Shown here: in pieces, positions 8,537 through 16,764 of the stretch
Layout: the number at the start of each line of letters is the position of its first letter
Position numbering within the stretch: the stretch's first letter is position 1
Source: Serinicoccus kebangsaanensis
GTDB lineage: Bacteria > Actinomycetota > Actinomycetes > Actinomycetales > Dermatophilaceae
Direction: 5' to 3'
DNA length: 64,000 nucleotides
Assembly: GCF_008919445.1 (NCBI RefSeq)
Contig: NZ_VSLG01000007.1
Coordinates: 1 to 64,000 of the forward strand
The notes under the pieces: model-generated
What the model saw: only the letters and a program-made list of their open reading frames with translations
Database searches by the model: none
What the model was told of the DNA's origin: nothing
Program-made: the position numbers and the translations under genes

Positions 8537-9175
8537 GTGACCCGACGAAGCGCCCGCTCCCCCGCGGTGCACCACCGCGCGCTCTCCCGGCTGCTCGGGA
8601 ACCCTGCTCTGCGACGCTGGCTGGCGGCCGCGCTCGCCGCGCTCACCGTCGGTGGGAGCCTGCACCTCGTGCTCCAACGGCCGGGGCCGGGCGAGGTGCC
8701 CGCCCTGGTGGCGGTGCGGGACCTCCCGGTCGGCACCGTCCCCCGCGCCGCCGACACCGAGCTGCGCCACCTGCCGCCGGACGCCCTGCCCGCCGGGGTG
8801 CTGACCGAGCGGCCACCGGCCGGTGCAGCCCTGGCGGTGCCGGTCCAGGCGGGCGAGGTGCTGACCGGGGCCGACCTGCGCGGCAGCGCGTTGCTCGACG
8901 GTCTGGCCGACGTGGTCGCCGTCTACCTGCCGGTCGCCGACGCGGCCGTCGCGCAGACCGCCGGTGCCGGTGACCGCGTCGACGTGCACAGCCCGGTCGA
9001 CGGGGCGGTGGTCGCCCGGGAGGCCCTGGTGCTCCGGTCCACGTCGGCGCAGAGCCCTGGCCTCTGGGTCGCCGTGGACGAGCCGACCGCCGCCGCGCTG
9101 GCGGCGGCGCGAGGGGCAGATCCGCTGGGCACCGCCCTCCTCGTCGCGCTCCACGCCCACGGCCCGCCTGGTTGA
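8537..9175 (+). CDS. SAF-domain protein (CpaB/RcpC-like), single-pass membrane
   Basis: A 212-residue protein with a basic N-terminus, one membrane helix (about residues 28-46) and an extracytoplasmic SAF-type domain (AVRDLPVGTVPRAADTELR, then a second beta region). SAF domains occur in CpaB/RcpC pilus-assembly proteins. No other pilus gene lies nearby, so a pilus role is not supported by context. It sits between fmdB and mscL, an arrangement I recall from related actinobacteria. Start: GTG at 8537 with TACCGT at 8524-8529 and a GGGAGG stretch just before it. Confidence 0.75.
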   Translation: MTRRSARSPAVHHRALSRLLGNPALRRWLAAALAALTVGGSLHLVLQRPGPGEVPALVAVRDLPVGTVPRAADTELRHLPPDALPAGVLTERPPAGAALAVPVQAGEVLTGADLRGSALLDGLADVVAVYLPVADAAVAQTAGAGDRVDVHSPVDGAVVAREALVLRSTSAQSPGLWVAVDEPTAAALAAARGADPLGTALLVALHAHGPPG

Positions 9176-9211
9176 CGCGTGAGTAACCTCACACGACGGC
9201 CTCCCCCGAAA

Positions 9212-9286
9212 GGGTGATCGTCATCGCTGGTGCGGTATACACTTCTCGACTGGCCCCAGGGGCGAGGTATCAGCGGGCCATCACCC
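9212..9286 (+). promoter_or_regulatory. Potential structured leader upstream of mscL
   Basis: The 164-base gap before mscL holds nested complementary segments. GGGTGAT (9212-9218) pairs with ATCACCC (9280-9286), and inside that CGCTG (9225-9229) pairs with CAGCG (9271-9275). Together these enclose a ~41-base internal region. A TATACA hexamer at 9236-9241 could instead be the mscL -10, in which case the fold would not be transcribed whole. It matches no riboswitch class that I can name. Confidence 0.35.
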
Positions 9287-9339
9287 AACACCCCTCCGAG
9301 CGAACCGCCCTGCCTGCGCTCGGGACGAAAGGAGAGGCC

Positions 9340-9747
9340 ATGCTCAGCGGCTTCAAGGACTTCATCATGCGCGGCAACGTGGTCGAGCTGGCCGTGGCCG
9401 TCGTCATCGGCTCGGCGTTCGCCGCGGTCGTGGACACCATCGTGTCCAGCATCATCACCCCGCTGCTCAACGCTGCCGGTGGCGCCGAGGCCTCCGGTCT
9501 CGGGTTCCGCATCATCTCGGGCAACGACGCGACCTACATGGACTTCGCGGCGATCGTCAACGCCCTCATCGTCTTCCTGCTCACCGCGGCCGTCGTGTAC
9601 TTCGTGCTCGTCGCCCCGATGAACAAGATGACCGAGCGCCTGAACCGCAACAAGCCGGTCGAGGAGGAGCCCGTCACCGACGAGGTGGCGACGCTCCGCG
9701 AGATCCGCGACCTGCTGGCCCAGCGCCGCGCCGACGGCTCGCTCTGA
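9340..9747 (+). CDS. mscL: Large-conductance mechanosensitive channel MscL
   Basis: A 135-residue channel opening under membrane tension to release solutes after osmotic downshock. The N-terminal amphipathic helix (LSGFKDFIMRGNVVELAVAV), the pore helix TM1 (VVIGSAFAAVVDTIVSSIITPLL), the periplasmic loop and TM2 (IVNALIVFLLTAAVVYFVLVAPMN) are in canonical order, and the cytoplasmic C-terminal helix is present. A strong Shine-Dalgarno AAAGGAGAGG precedes the ATG at 9340. A terminator follows at 9780, so it is probably a single-gene unit with its own leader. Confidence 0.97.
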   Translation: MLSGFKDFIMRGNVVELAVAVVIGSAFAAVVDTIVSSIITPLLNAAGGAEASGLGFRIISGNDATYMDFAAIVNALIVFLLTAAVVYFVLVAPMNKMTERLNRNKPVEEEPVTDEVATLREIRDLLAQRRADGSL

Positions 9748-9779
9748 GCGACCTCGCGCGGGCAGCCGCTCGCACCGGG

Positions 9780-9815
9780 ACGCCCCGGCACGGACCACGG
9801 TCCGGGCCGGGGCGT
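9780..9815 (+). terminator. Terminator after mscL
   Basis: ACGCCCCGGC (9780-9789) pairs with GCCGGGGCGT (9806-9815), enclosing a second hairpin CGGACC/GGTCCG; the stem is followed by TTCT. It sits between the end of mscL and the convergent gene ending at 9824 and may serve both. Confidence 0.75.
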
Positions 9816-9823
9816 TCTGCATG

Positions 9824-10081
9824 TCAGTCCCAGTGGGGCGGTCGTTGCTCGAGGATCCAGCTGTCCCGGGGGTCCAGACGGCGGGGGTGCGCAGTGTCGC
9901 GGGCGCGGCGGTCATCGGCCGCGGGGTCACGCCGCTTCCCAGAGGGCACGTCGTCCGACTGGTCCGAAGCGGGGTTGGTGGGCGGCGCCACCGCCCGTCG
10001 GCGACGGGTGCGCCGCCGCTCCCCCGGGTCCCGACCGGACGGCGCGGCAGCGCCCTCGTCGGGGCCGCCGTGCCCGCCCAT
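9824..10081 (-). CDS. Small basic protein coupled to the giant ATPase gene; function unknown
   Basis: An 85-residue protein, mostly Arg/Pro/Asp-rich and probably disordered, ending in a hydrophobic-aromatic motif WILEQRPPHWD. Its ATG overlaps the stop of the upstream 1191-residue ATPase gene by one base (TGATG), so the two are translationally coupled. The ordered C-terminal motif after a disordered stretch looks like a docking peptide, which is an inference. I do not recognise a named family. Confidence 0.6.
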   Translation of the reverse strand: MGGHGGPDEGAAAPSGRDPGERRRTRRRRAVAPPTNPASDQSDDVPSGKRRDPAADDRRARDTAHPRRLDPRDSWILEQRPPHWD

Positions 10082-13000
10082 CAGCCGCGCTCGCGCAGCG
10101 CCTGCAGCACCCGGGCGACCTCGCGGGCGGGGTCGGTGAAGACGTCCGTCGTCCGGATCCGCACCGGGGCCCAACCCATCCGGGTGAGCTGGTCGTGCCG
10201 CAGCCGGACGTCGTCGCGGCCGGGCGCGGGGGCGGAGCCGTCCCGTGCGTCGCCGTCGACGGCGACGGCATACACCCCCTCGTCCGTCGGCGAGACGACG
10301 GCGACGTCGACGGCGTGCGGGCCGTGGCCTACGCCCTCCTTGACCTGCAGCCCCTCCGCGCGCAGCCGACGCACGAGCTCGGTGAGCACCGCGGAGTGAT
10401 GACCGTGCTCCTCGGCGTCGGGCACCAGCGCCCGCCGCACGATGCCGCCCCCGTGGCTGCCGCCACCGGCCCAGCCCTCCACGGGCGTCGCCGTCACGAT
10501 GTCGACGCTGCGCCGGGCCCCGGCCAGCGCCGCCCCGGCGACCTCCGCCCGGGCGAGCGCCTCGGGCGAGCACACCCAGACCACGCGGTCCCGGGTCTGG
10601 CCCGCCACCCGGTGGACGGGGAGCACGAGGAAGGCCTCGCTGTCCCGCTCGTCGTCGGAGAGCGAGGCCGGCAGCTCGGTGCCGGCCAGCGCCGCCCGCA
10701 GCGCGATCCCGGCGTCCTCCGCACCCGCCTCGTCGTCGGTGACCAGCAGCAGGCTCTCCGGGCCTGACCTCGCATGCGCCAGGACGAGCTCGACCGCCTT
10801 CTCGACCCGCGCCTGGATGTGGCCGTCGACGACGTGCTCCCGCACGCAGGCACCCCGGGCGGTGCCCGGGAAGGAGTGCACCGGCCGGGGCATCAGCGGT
10901 GCGAGCGGCGCTACCAGCCCCTGGTCCAGGGCGCGGTAGTGGACGCCCAGGTGGCGCACGGGCAGCACGGCGGACGCCTGCTCCAGCAGTGACGCGCCGT
11001 CCGGCCGGCCGGGGTCGGTCTCCGCCCGGGGGTCGGCGACCACGGAGAAGGTGCGCGGTCCGGGTCCGCCGCTGTCACCGACGACGAAGACCTGCCGACC
11101 GCGCGCCAGCGCCGGGGCGCACCGCGCGGTGGTGGTCCTGGCGGCACCGTCGACGACGACCAGGTCGAGGGTGAGGTCGGGCGGCAGCACCGCCGGGACG
11201 GTCAGCGGACTGGTCAGCAGCACCGGCGCCGCGGCCAGCACGACGTCCGGGGCCCGGCTGATGATGTCGCGCGAGTCCACGGCGCCGACCCTGCTGGCCT
11301 CCAGGGCGCGCTGCCACGCCGCCAGCTGGGAGGCGTGCCCGGACAGGGTGCGGCGCAGCCGCCGCAGGACCGCCCGTCGCGCCCGCAGGGCGTTGCGGTG
11401 CAGGTGGGCTCGGTCCGCGGCGCGGAAGGTGCGCTCGGCCTCGCGCACGGCCTCGCCGCCCACCTGCTGCGGCACGGCGTCGGAGGTGAGGTGGTCCAGC
11501 ACGGAGCTGCGGTGCACGAAGCGCACCTCGGCGCCGACCCGCTCCGCGGGCACGCCCCGCCGGGCCAGGTCGTCGATCAGCTCGCCGAGACCCCGCTCCC
11601 GCAACGGGGCGAGCAAGGGGTGCGCGTGCGCAGCGACCGCCGCCCGGTCGGCTCGGGCGTCGAGCCGCACCAGGCGCTCGAGCACGGTGTCCAGGTGGGT
11701 GGTGGACAGCTCGTGGCCGGTCGAGGTGCCGCTCAGCGCCTGCTCCAGCCAGGCCAGGTCCTCCCCGATCGGGGTATGCGCCGCCAGCGCCTCGTCCCAG
11801 CCCTCCGGCGCGGTGGGGCGGGCCGCCTTCCCGGCGACCTCCTCCCACTCGCGGCGCTCGTCGCGCGCCATCCGGACGCGGTGCGCCAGGTCCGGGGGCG
11901 GAGTGCCCGGGCGCAGCTGCTGCCGCACCTGACGACGCAACCGGGCGCGGGCGACGGCACCGGGGCGCTGGACCGCGGTGTCGAGGTCGGTCGACCCGAG
12001 GGCCGCGACCATCTGGTCCAGCGGCGCGTCGTAGATGCCCGGTGAGAAGTGGTCGAGGGTGTCGCTGGCGCGCGCGATCAGCCCGAGGCGGTGGGCCCAC
12101 TGGGTCAGCGTCGACGGCGCCGGCATCCCCGCGGCCCGGCAGATGGCGTCCGCCTGGTCGCGAGCGGTGCTGAACTCGCCGGAGACGAGTCGAGCCACGA
12201 TCTCGCCGGCCCGGGAGGCCTCGTCCTCGCTGGTGAGGCGGGCGGCATACCACGGGTCCTCGGTGCGGGTGGTCGACCAGGCGCCGCCGTCCGCCGCCTC
12301 GATGAGCGCGTCGGTCACGGCGGACAGCTCGTCCTCGGTGAGGGTGCGCAGCACGTCGAGCGGGAGGCGGACCCGGGACGCCGGCGGGTGGTCCAGTGTC
12401 CCCAGCGCGGAGAGGTCGTCCTCGGTGCGGGCCAGGGTGAATCCCCATGGCTCGTGCTCGCGGTGCAGCACGTCCCGCTCCCGGCGCAGCACGGACAGGG
12501 CGTCGGTCCGGGCCGGCAGCGGGTCCGGACCGAGGTCAGGCTCGTCCTCGGCCGGCAGCCGGTCGAGCGCGTGGCGGACCGCCGCCAGGGTCGCGCGCAT
12601 GGACGCCGGGTCCTCGGCGAGGGAGAGGCACAGGTCGCCGAGGCCGACGTGGTCCAGCCGGCGGCGCAGCGCCTCCAGCGAGCTGCGGTCCTCCGAGCAC
12701 ACCATGACGGTCCGCCCCTCGGAGAGCGCCGCGACGACGACGTTGGCGATCGTCTGGGTGGCGCCCGTCCCGGACGGCGTGTCCAGCACCAGGTCACCGC
12801 CGTGCGAGACCTCGTCCACGACCAGCCGCTGCGAGGCGTCGGCGTCCAGCGCGCTCAGCTCACGTGCCGGGTCGTCGGCCCGCTCCGGGTCCGGGGCCGA
12901 GGTGCGTGGCGACACGTCCGCCCCGGCCAGCGCGGCCACGACGTCGTGCCCGGCGAGCGTCTCGGGGTCGCCGGTGTAGGAGGTGACCAGCGGCAGCTTC

Positions 13001-13656
13001 GCCCACGGGAAGGTGCTGATGACCATCTGCGGGCCGATGCCGAACCCGGCCATCTCGACGCAGATGTCCTCCAACGCCTGGTAGGTCAGCCGAGGGTCGA
13101 AGCCGTGGCTCTGCGAGGACAGACCGGCCAGCAGGGCCGGGTCGGGCTGCAGGTGCGCCTCGCTGCGCAGGTAGTGCTCCAGCACCGGGTTGAAGACGAC
13201 GTCCTCGTGCAGCTCGAGCACGAAGTCGGAGTGCGCGGCGTCCGTAGGGGTGATGGTGCAGGCCCGGAGCAGCACGGGGGCCCGTGGCGGGACGGGCACC
13301 CGGTGCAGCGTCCACGTGGCCAGCCCGATCGCGAGGAAGCTGGTCTCCAGCCCGTGCTCCCGCCGCATCTCGGTGACCTTGTCGCGGATCCCGCCGATCC
13401 GGCGCCGGGCGTCGGCGAAGGCGACCTGCTCGCGGACCAGGTCGGACAGCGGCGTCGGCCGACCGGACAGGAGCTTGGCGACCCCGCCCGGGTGGGCCAG
13501 GTTGAGGTCGAAGGTGCCGGTCAGAGACGTCCGGTGCCAGAGCAGGGTGTTCGGGCCACCGAGCTCGGCGACCTCGTGGCGCCACGTCGTGCGGGCGCGC
13601 TGCACCGCCTCGACGCGTGCCTCGTCGAGGGTGTGCGGGGGGCGCAGCGAACTCAC
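10081..13656 (-). CDS. Very large helicase-like AAA protein (DUF4011-like) with degenerate Walker A and Vsr-like C-terminus
   Basis: A 1191-residue protein resembling the DUF4011/superfamily 1 helicase-nuclease group. After a ~270-residue N-terminal domain comes a P-loop position reading TPSGTGATQT (about residues 293-302), where the invariant Lys-Ser/Thr of GxGK[ST] is replaced by Ala-Thr. A Walker B-like DLVVVDGA follows far downstream. The last ~80 residues resemble a Vsr-like nuclease domain (VAVDGDA, an Arg-rich helix, then GWAPVRIRTTDVF) but the usual acidic/His site is changed. It may bind rather than hydrolyse nucleotide. The GTG at 13656 is chosen because TAGCCT (13663-13668) lies six bases before it. 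Confidence 0.65.
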   Translation of the reverse strand: MSSLRPPHTLDEARVEAVQRARTTWRHEVAELGGPNTLLWHRTSLTGTFDLNLAHPGGVAKLLSGRPTPLSDLVREQVAFADARRRIGGIRDKVTEMRREHGLETSFLAIGLATWTLHRVPVPPRAPVLLRACTITPTDAAHSDFVLELHEDVVFNPVLEHYLRSEAHLQPDPALLAGLSSQSHGFDPRLTYQALEDICVEMAGFGIGPQMVISTFPWAKLPLVTSYTGDPETLAGHDVVAALAGADVSPRTSAPDPERADDPARELSALDADASQRLVVDEVSHGGDLVLDTPSGTGATQTIANVVVAALSEGRTVMVCSEDRSSLEALRRRLDHVGLGDLCLSLAEDPASMRATLAAVRHALDRLPAEDEPDLGPDPLPARTDALSVLRRERDVLHREHEPWGFTLARTEDDLSALGTLDHPPASRVRLPLDVLRTLTEDELSAVTDALIEAADGGAWSTTRTEDPWYAARLTSEDEASRAGEIVARLVSGEFSTARDQADAICRAAGMPAPSTLTQWAHRLGLIARASDTLDHFSPGIYDAPLDQMVAALGSTDLDTAVQRPGAVARARLRRQVRQQLRPGTPPPDLAHRVRMARDERREWEEVAGKAARPTAPEGWDEALAAHTPIGEDLAWLEQALSGTSTGHELSTTHLDTVLERLVRLDARADRAAVAAHAHPLLAPLRERGLGELIDDLARRGVPAERVGAEVRFVHRSSVLDHLTSDAVPQQVGGEAVREAERTFRAADRAHLHRNALRARRAVLRRLRRTLSGHASQLAAWQRALEASRVGAVDSRDIISRAPDVVLAAAPVLLTSPLTVPAVLPPDLTLDLVVVDGAARTTTARCAPALARGRQVFVVGDSGGPGPRTFSVVADPRAETDPGRPDGASLLEQASAVLPVRHLGVHYRALDQGLVAPLAPLMPRPVHSFPGTARGACVREHVVDGHIQARVEKAVELVLAHARSGPESLLLVTDDEAGAEDAGIALRAALAGTELPASLSDDERDSEAFLVLPVHRVAGQTRDRVVWVCSPEALARAEVAGAALAGARRSVDIVTATPVEGWAGGGSHGGGIVRRALVPDAEEHGHHSAVLTELVRRLRAEGLQVKEGVGHGPHAVDVAVVSPTDEGVYAVAVDGDARDGSAPAPGRDDVRLRHDQLTRMGWAPVRIRTTDVFTDPAREVARVLQALRERG

Positions 13657-13665
13657 CGGCACAGG

Positions 13666-14934
13666 CTAACGACTCGGGCTGGGTGCACCGACGCGCGCCA
13701 CGGTGTAGGCCCCGAGCAGCACCGCCGCGAGGGCCGCGAGAGCACAGAGCAGGGCATAGCCGAACAGGTCCATGACGACTCCGGCCAGGGCGCCGCCGGC
13801 TGCGGCGGTCAGCCCCATGACCAGGTCGGCCGCACCCTGCACGGATGCGCGCTGGCCGACCGGCACCGAGCCCGCGATCGTCCCCGAGCCGGCGACCATG
13901 GTGCAGGACCAGCCCAGCCCGAGGATGACGAGACCGGCCGTCAGCCCGCCGGAGAAGCCGGCGTGGCTCAGCCCGGCGAGCAGGCACGCCAGCACGAGCA
14001 GCCCGACCCCGATGAGCACCACCGGCCGGGCACCCAGCCGGTCGGTGAGCTGACCGGTGACCGGCGCCAGGCCGTACATGCCGAGGATGTGCAGGCTGAT
14101 GACCAGCCCGATCAGCTCGATCTCGGCCTGACCGTGCCGCATGTGCAGGGGTGTCATCACCATGACGGCGACCATGACCACGTGCCCGACGGTGAGCGCG
14201 GCCGTCCCCCAGAGCGCGGCAGGGGTGCGACGGATGAGCCGCAGCCCGTCCCCGACGTTGCCCTGCCGTCCCACCGGTTGCTCCGTGTCGACGCCGGCCA
14301 GGCGGCGTGCGGTGATGAGCGGATCCGGTCGCAGGGCGACGTGCAGCACCGCCGCGGCGAGCCCGAAGGCGATCGTCGAGAAGACCCACGCGCCGGCGAG
14401 CGGCGGCAGCCCCAGCCCGAGGGCGACCGCCCGGCCCGGGCCCACCATGTTCGGCCCCAGCACCGACCCGAGCGTCGTGGCCCACACCACCCAGCTGAGC
14501 TGACGGCCGCGCCGCTCGGGCACGGCGAGGTCGGTCGCGGCATACCGCGCCTGGCTGCCCGCCGTCGTCGACGCCCCGAAGAGCGTGGTGCCGACGAGCA
14601 GCAGCCAGAACGTCCCGCTGGCGGTCGCGGCGATCGCGAGCGCCGCCCCCAGGGCGCCTACGAGGTATGCCGTCGCGAGCCCGAGCCGGCGACCGTGCCG
14701 GCCCATGAGCGCGGCGATCGGGATGGTGAAGAGTGCTCCGCCGAGGACCTGGGTGGTGGTGGCCAGACCGGACAGGGCGTCCCGCCCGCTGACGTCGGCC
14801 GCGACGATCGCCCCGACCGCGATGCCGCTGGCCACCCCGATGCCGCCGAGGGTCTGGCTGCCCATGAGGGTCAGCACGGTCCGGGACTGGACCTGCGCCG
14901 GGTCGACGGCAGGGCGGAGGACGCGATCGGTCAC
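13666..14934 (-). CDS. MFS transporter
   Basis: A 422-residue major facilitator with about 12 hydrophobic segments, the loop 2-3 motif GRHGRRLG, and a matching GQLTDRLGARP motif between helices 8 and 9. It lacks strong substrate-specific signatures; families with this pattern export drugs or metabolites by proton antiport. The GTG at 14934 is preceded by GATAGT with six intervening bases, a leaderless-type promoter. It runs convergent with nothing and ends 9 bases upstream of the giant ATPase start, so the two could be co-transcribed. Confidence 0.82.
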   Translation of the reverse strand: MTDRVLRPAVDPAQVQSRTVLTLMGSQTLGGIGVASGIAVGAIVAADVSGRDALSGLATTTQVLGGALFTIPIAALMGRHGRRLGLATAYLVGALGAALAIAATASGTFWLLLVGTTLFGASTTAGSQARYAATDLAVPERRGRQLSWVVWATTLGSVLGPNMVGPGRAVALGLGLPPLAGAWVFSTIAFGLAAAVLHVALRPDPLITARRLAGVDTEQPVGRQGNVGDGLRLIRRTPAALWGTAALTVGHVVMVAVMVMTPLHMRHGQAEIELIGLVISLHILGMYGLAPVTGQLTDRLGARPVVLIGVGLLVLACLLAGLSHAGFSGGLTAGLVILGLGWSCTMVAGSGTIAGSVPVGQRASVQGAADLVMGLTAAAGGALAGVVMDLFGYALLCALAALAAVLLGAYTVARVGAPSPSR

Positions 14935-14968
14935 GGTGGCACTATCGCAGGCCGGAGAGCCACGCGGG

Positions 14969-15313
14969 TCAGTGGATGCGCATGCGCCAGTCGGCCGGGA
15001 CCCTGCCCGCGGGCCCGGGGACGGGCTGGTCCTCCGGCCGGCTGGTGGGGGCGGCGAGCGCCGGCCCGAGGACGCCCTTCTCCTTCGCGTAGGACCAGAA
15101 CCAGTCCTCACCCGGCTCGAAGCTCTGCACCACCGGGTGACCGCTGTCGCGGAAGTGGGCGCTCGCGTGCTGACCCGGTGAGCTGTCGCAGCAACCGACG
15201 TGGCCGCACTCGGCGCACCGGCGCAGATGGACCCACCACCCCTGTGCCTCCGTGCACTCGGCACACCCGGTGCCGCTCGGCGGCACCTCTGCCCTGATCC
15301 CCTCGATGCTCAT
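14969..15313 (-). CDS. UBP-type zinc finger protein
   Basis: A 114-residue protein almost wholly made of a UBP-type (ZnF-UBP) finger: CAEC, then CAECGHVGCCDSSPGQHASAHF and HPVVQSFEPGEDWFW, with the spaced Cys/His ligands of the family. In eukaryotes such fingers bind the ubiquitin C-terminus; bacterial stand-alone versions have no established ligand. A GAGAGGAG Shine-Dalgarno lies six bases before the ATG at 15313. It precedes the MFS gene on the same strand and is separated from it by 34 bases. Confidence 0.85.
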   Translation of the reverse strand: MSIEGIRAEVPPSGTGCAECTEAQGWWVHLRRCAECGHVGCCDSSPGQHASAHFRDSGHPVVQSFEPGEDWFWSYAKEKGVLGPALAAPTSRPEDQPVPGPAGRVPADWRMRIH

Positions 15314-15456
15314 CTGCGGCTCCTCTCGCGCCCGTCCCCCTATTCACGCACGCGGAGGGGTATGCCGTCCACGGGCGGCGAGACGCGGTGGCACCGATGA
15401 CTTGGGCGCTGCTCGTCGGTCACCATGGGCACGACCCGTCGCACGAGAGGACCCTC

Positions 15457-15933
15457 ATGTCGGAACAGACGTCGCCCACCCTGGAGACGGTCGGAACAGC
15501 CCGCGTGGCCGTGGTCAGCGGCACGGACGTGCCGGTGGCCGATGTCCGCACCTTCTTCGACTCCGGCTTCGGCACGCTCGCGGACGCGCTGCAGCAGCAG
15601 GGCGCCGAGCCCACCGGGCCGGCCTTCGCCCGCTACGCGCGCGAGCCGGGCGACACCATGGACGTGGAGGTCGGCTTCCCGGTCGGGCCCGCCGTCGAGG
15701 CCACCGATGCGGTCCAGGTCACCGAGCTCCCCGGCGGGCCGGCGGCGCGTCTGGTGCACGAGGGCGCGTACGACGACCTCGGCACGTCCTGGGAGCGACT
15801 GGTGAGCTGGGCGCGCGACCAGGGGGCGACGCCGCTGGGCTGGTTCTACGAGGAGTACCTCACCGAGCCCACCCCCGGTGCCGACCCGGCCGACATGCGG
15901 ACCCGGCTCACGCTGCCGCTCCAGGAGAGCTGA
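15457..15933 (+). CDS. GyrI-like / AraC effector-binding-domain protein
   Basis: A 158-residue stand-alone GyrI-like fold with no DNA-binding domain. The pattern includes an N-terminal strand (RVAVVSGTDVPVADV), a helix with FDSGFGTLADAL, a DVEVGFPV strand, a PGGPAARLVHEGAYDDLGTSW turn and GWFYEEYL near the end. These are hallmarks of the SOUL/GyrI-like family that binds small hydrophobic ligands. The ATG at 15457 has GAGAGGA seven bases upstream. It is a single gene, divergent from the UBP finger gene and convergent with the ion-channel-like gene. Confidence 0.8.
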   Translation: MSEQTSPTLETVGTARVAVVSGTDVPVADVRTFFDSGFGTLADALQQQGAEPTGPAFARYAREPGDTMDVEVGFPVGPAVEATDAVQVTELPGGPAARLVHEGAYDDLGTSWERLVSWARDQGATPLGWFYEEYLTEPTPGADPADMRTRLTLPLQES

Positions 15934-15953
15934 CCGCCGCCGGATCCGCACGG

Positions 15954-16580
15954 TCACGACCCGGCGACGTCGTCCGTCGAATCGCGTCGGCGGCGCCGCT
16001 GCCGCAGCACCACGAAGGTGGCCACGGCCAGCAGCAGCCCGGCGGTGATGGTCAGCACGGTGCTCGCGGTGCTGCCCAGCGCCTGCGAGAGCAGGATCCG
16101 GGTCTGCGAGGTAGGGTCGGCCAGGATCACCGCCACGAAGGCCGCGACCAGGACGGTGGCGAGCATCATCGGGACCCGCTCCCACCGCCCGGTGAGCCCG
16201 GCGCGCTGCTGCAGCAGACGTCCCGCCTTGAGGATGCGGCCGGCACGGACCAACCGGAGCGCGCCCACGACGCGCAGCAGCCGGAGCAGCTGCACCGGGC
16301 CGACCGCGAGGATCACGGCCACCACCACGGCCACGGTCAGGAGCACCAGCCACCAGTGCCTGGCGAGCCAGGCCTTCCGGTCCTCGGCGACGAGGAAGAG
16401 GATCAGGGTCTCCGCCACCAGCACCCCACCGGCCAGCCAGTTCGTGACCGTGCCGATGGTGGAGTAGGGCTCGGCGAGCAGGGTGAGGAACACCGCCGGG
16501 ACCGAGGCCAGGGCCGCGACCAGCACGGGCAGCGCCAGCCGCTCCTCCCAGGCATCCTCCCGGCTGCGCGCCACCGTCAC
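15954..16580 (-). CDS. Voltage-sensor/ion-channel-like membrane protein
   Basis: A 208-residue protein with about six hydrophobic helices. One helix, LLRLLRVVGALRLVRAGRIL, carries regularly spaced Arg/Lys like the S4 voltage sensor of cation channels, and the following KAGRLLQQR resembles an S4-S5 linker. The last two helices form the pore position, but no T-x-G-Y-G or similar selectivity filter is visible. It could be a divergent channel or a sensor-only protein. GTG at 16580 is the start; no obvious Shine-Dalgarno. It is a probable single gene. Confidence 0.6.
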   Translation of the reverse strand: MTVARSREDAWEERLALPVLVAALASVPAVFLTLLAEPYSTIGTVTNWLAGGVLVAETLILFLVAEDRKAWLARHWWLVLLTVAVVVAVILAVGPVQLLRLLRVVGALRLVRAGRILKAGRLLQQRAGLTGRWERVPMMLATVLVAAFVAVILADPTSQTRILLSQALGSTASTVLTITAGLLLAVATFVVLRQRRRRRDSTDDVAGS

Positions 16581-16623
16581 CTCCTGGTCCGCGGGCGGGC
16601 GACGCCACCGCCGGCCACAGGCG

Positions 16624-16696
16624 TGCCCCCGGCAGGATTCGAACCTGCGACACCCGCTTTAGGAGAGCGGTGCTCTATCCCCTGAGCTACGAGGGC
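16624..16696 (-). tRNA. tRNA-Arg (anticodon CCT)
   Basis: On the minus strand the acceptor GCCCTCG pairs with CGGGGGC with one T-G pair. The anticodon arm CCGCT-CTCCTAA-AGCGG gives CCT, reading AGG. D-loop (CAGGGGATAGAG) and T-loop (GGTTCGAATCC) are normal. The discriminator is A and CCA is not encoded (the next bases are CGC), unlike the tRNA-Ala gene in this window. Confidence 0.95.
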
Positions 16697-16764
16697 GGAC
16701 CGGGCTCGTGGCGCCGGAACCGGGCACATCGTCTCATGCCCGGATGCCGCCCTAGGGTGGGCTG

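Noticed and set aside
9780-9815. Hairpin after mscL as a small RNA gene
   Set aside because: Position between convergent genes, compact GC stem and following T residues fit a terminator better.
12049-15297. A 1082-codon plus-strand frame opposite the giant ATPase and MFS genes
   Set aside because: Low-complexity Arg/Gly/Gln-rich antisense translation in a GC-rich region; the minus-strand genes are supported by promoter hexamers and domain motifs.
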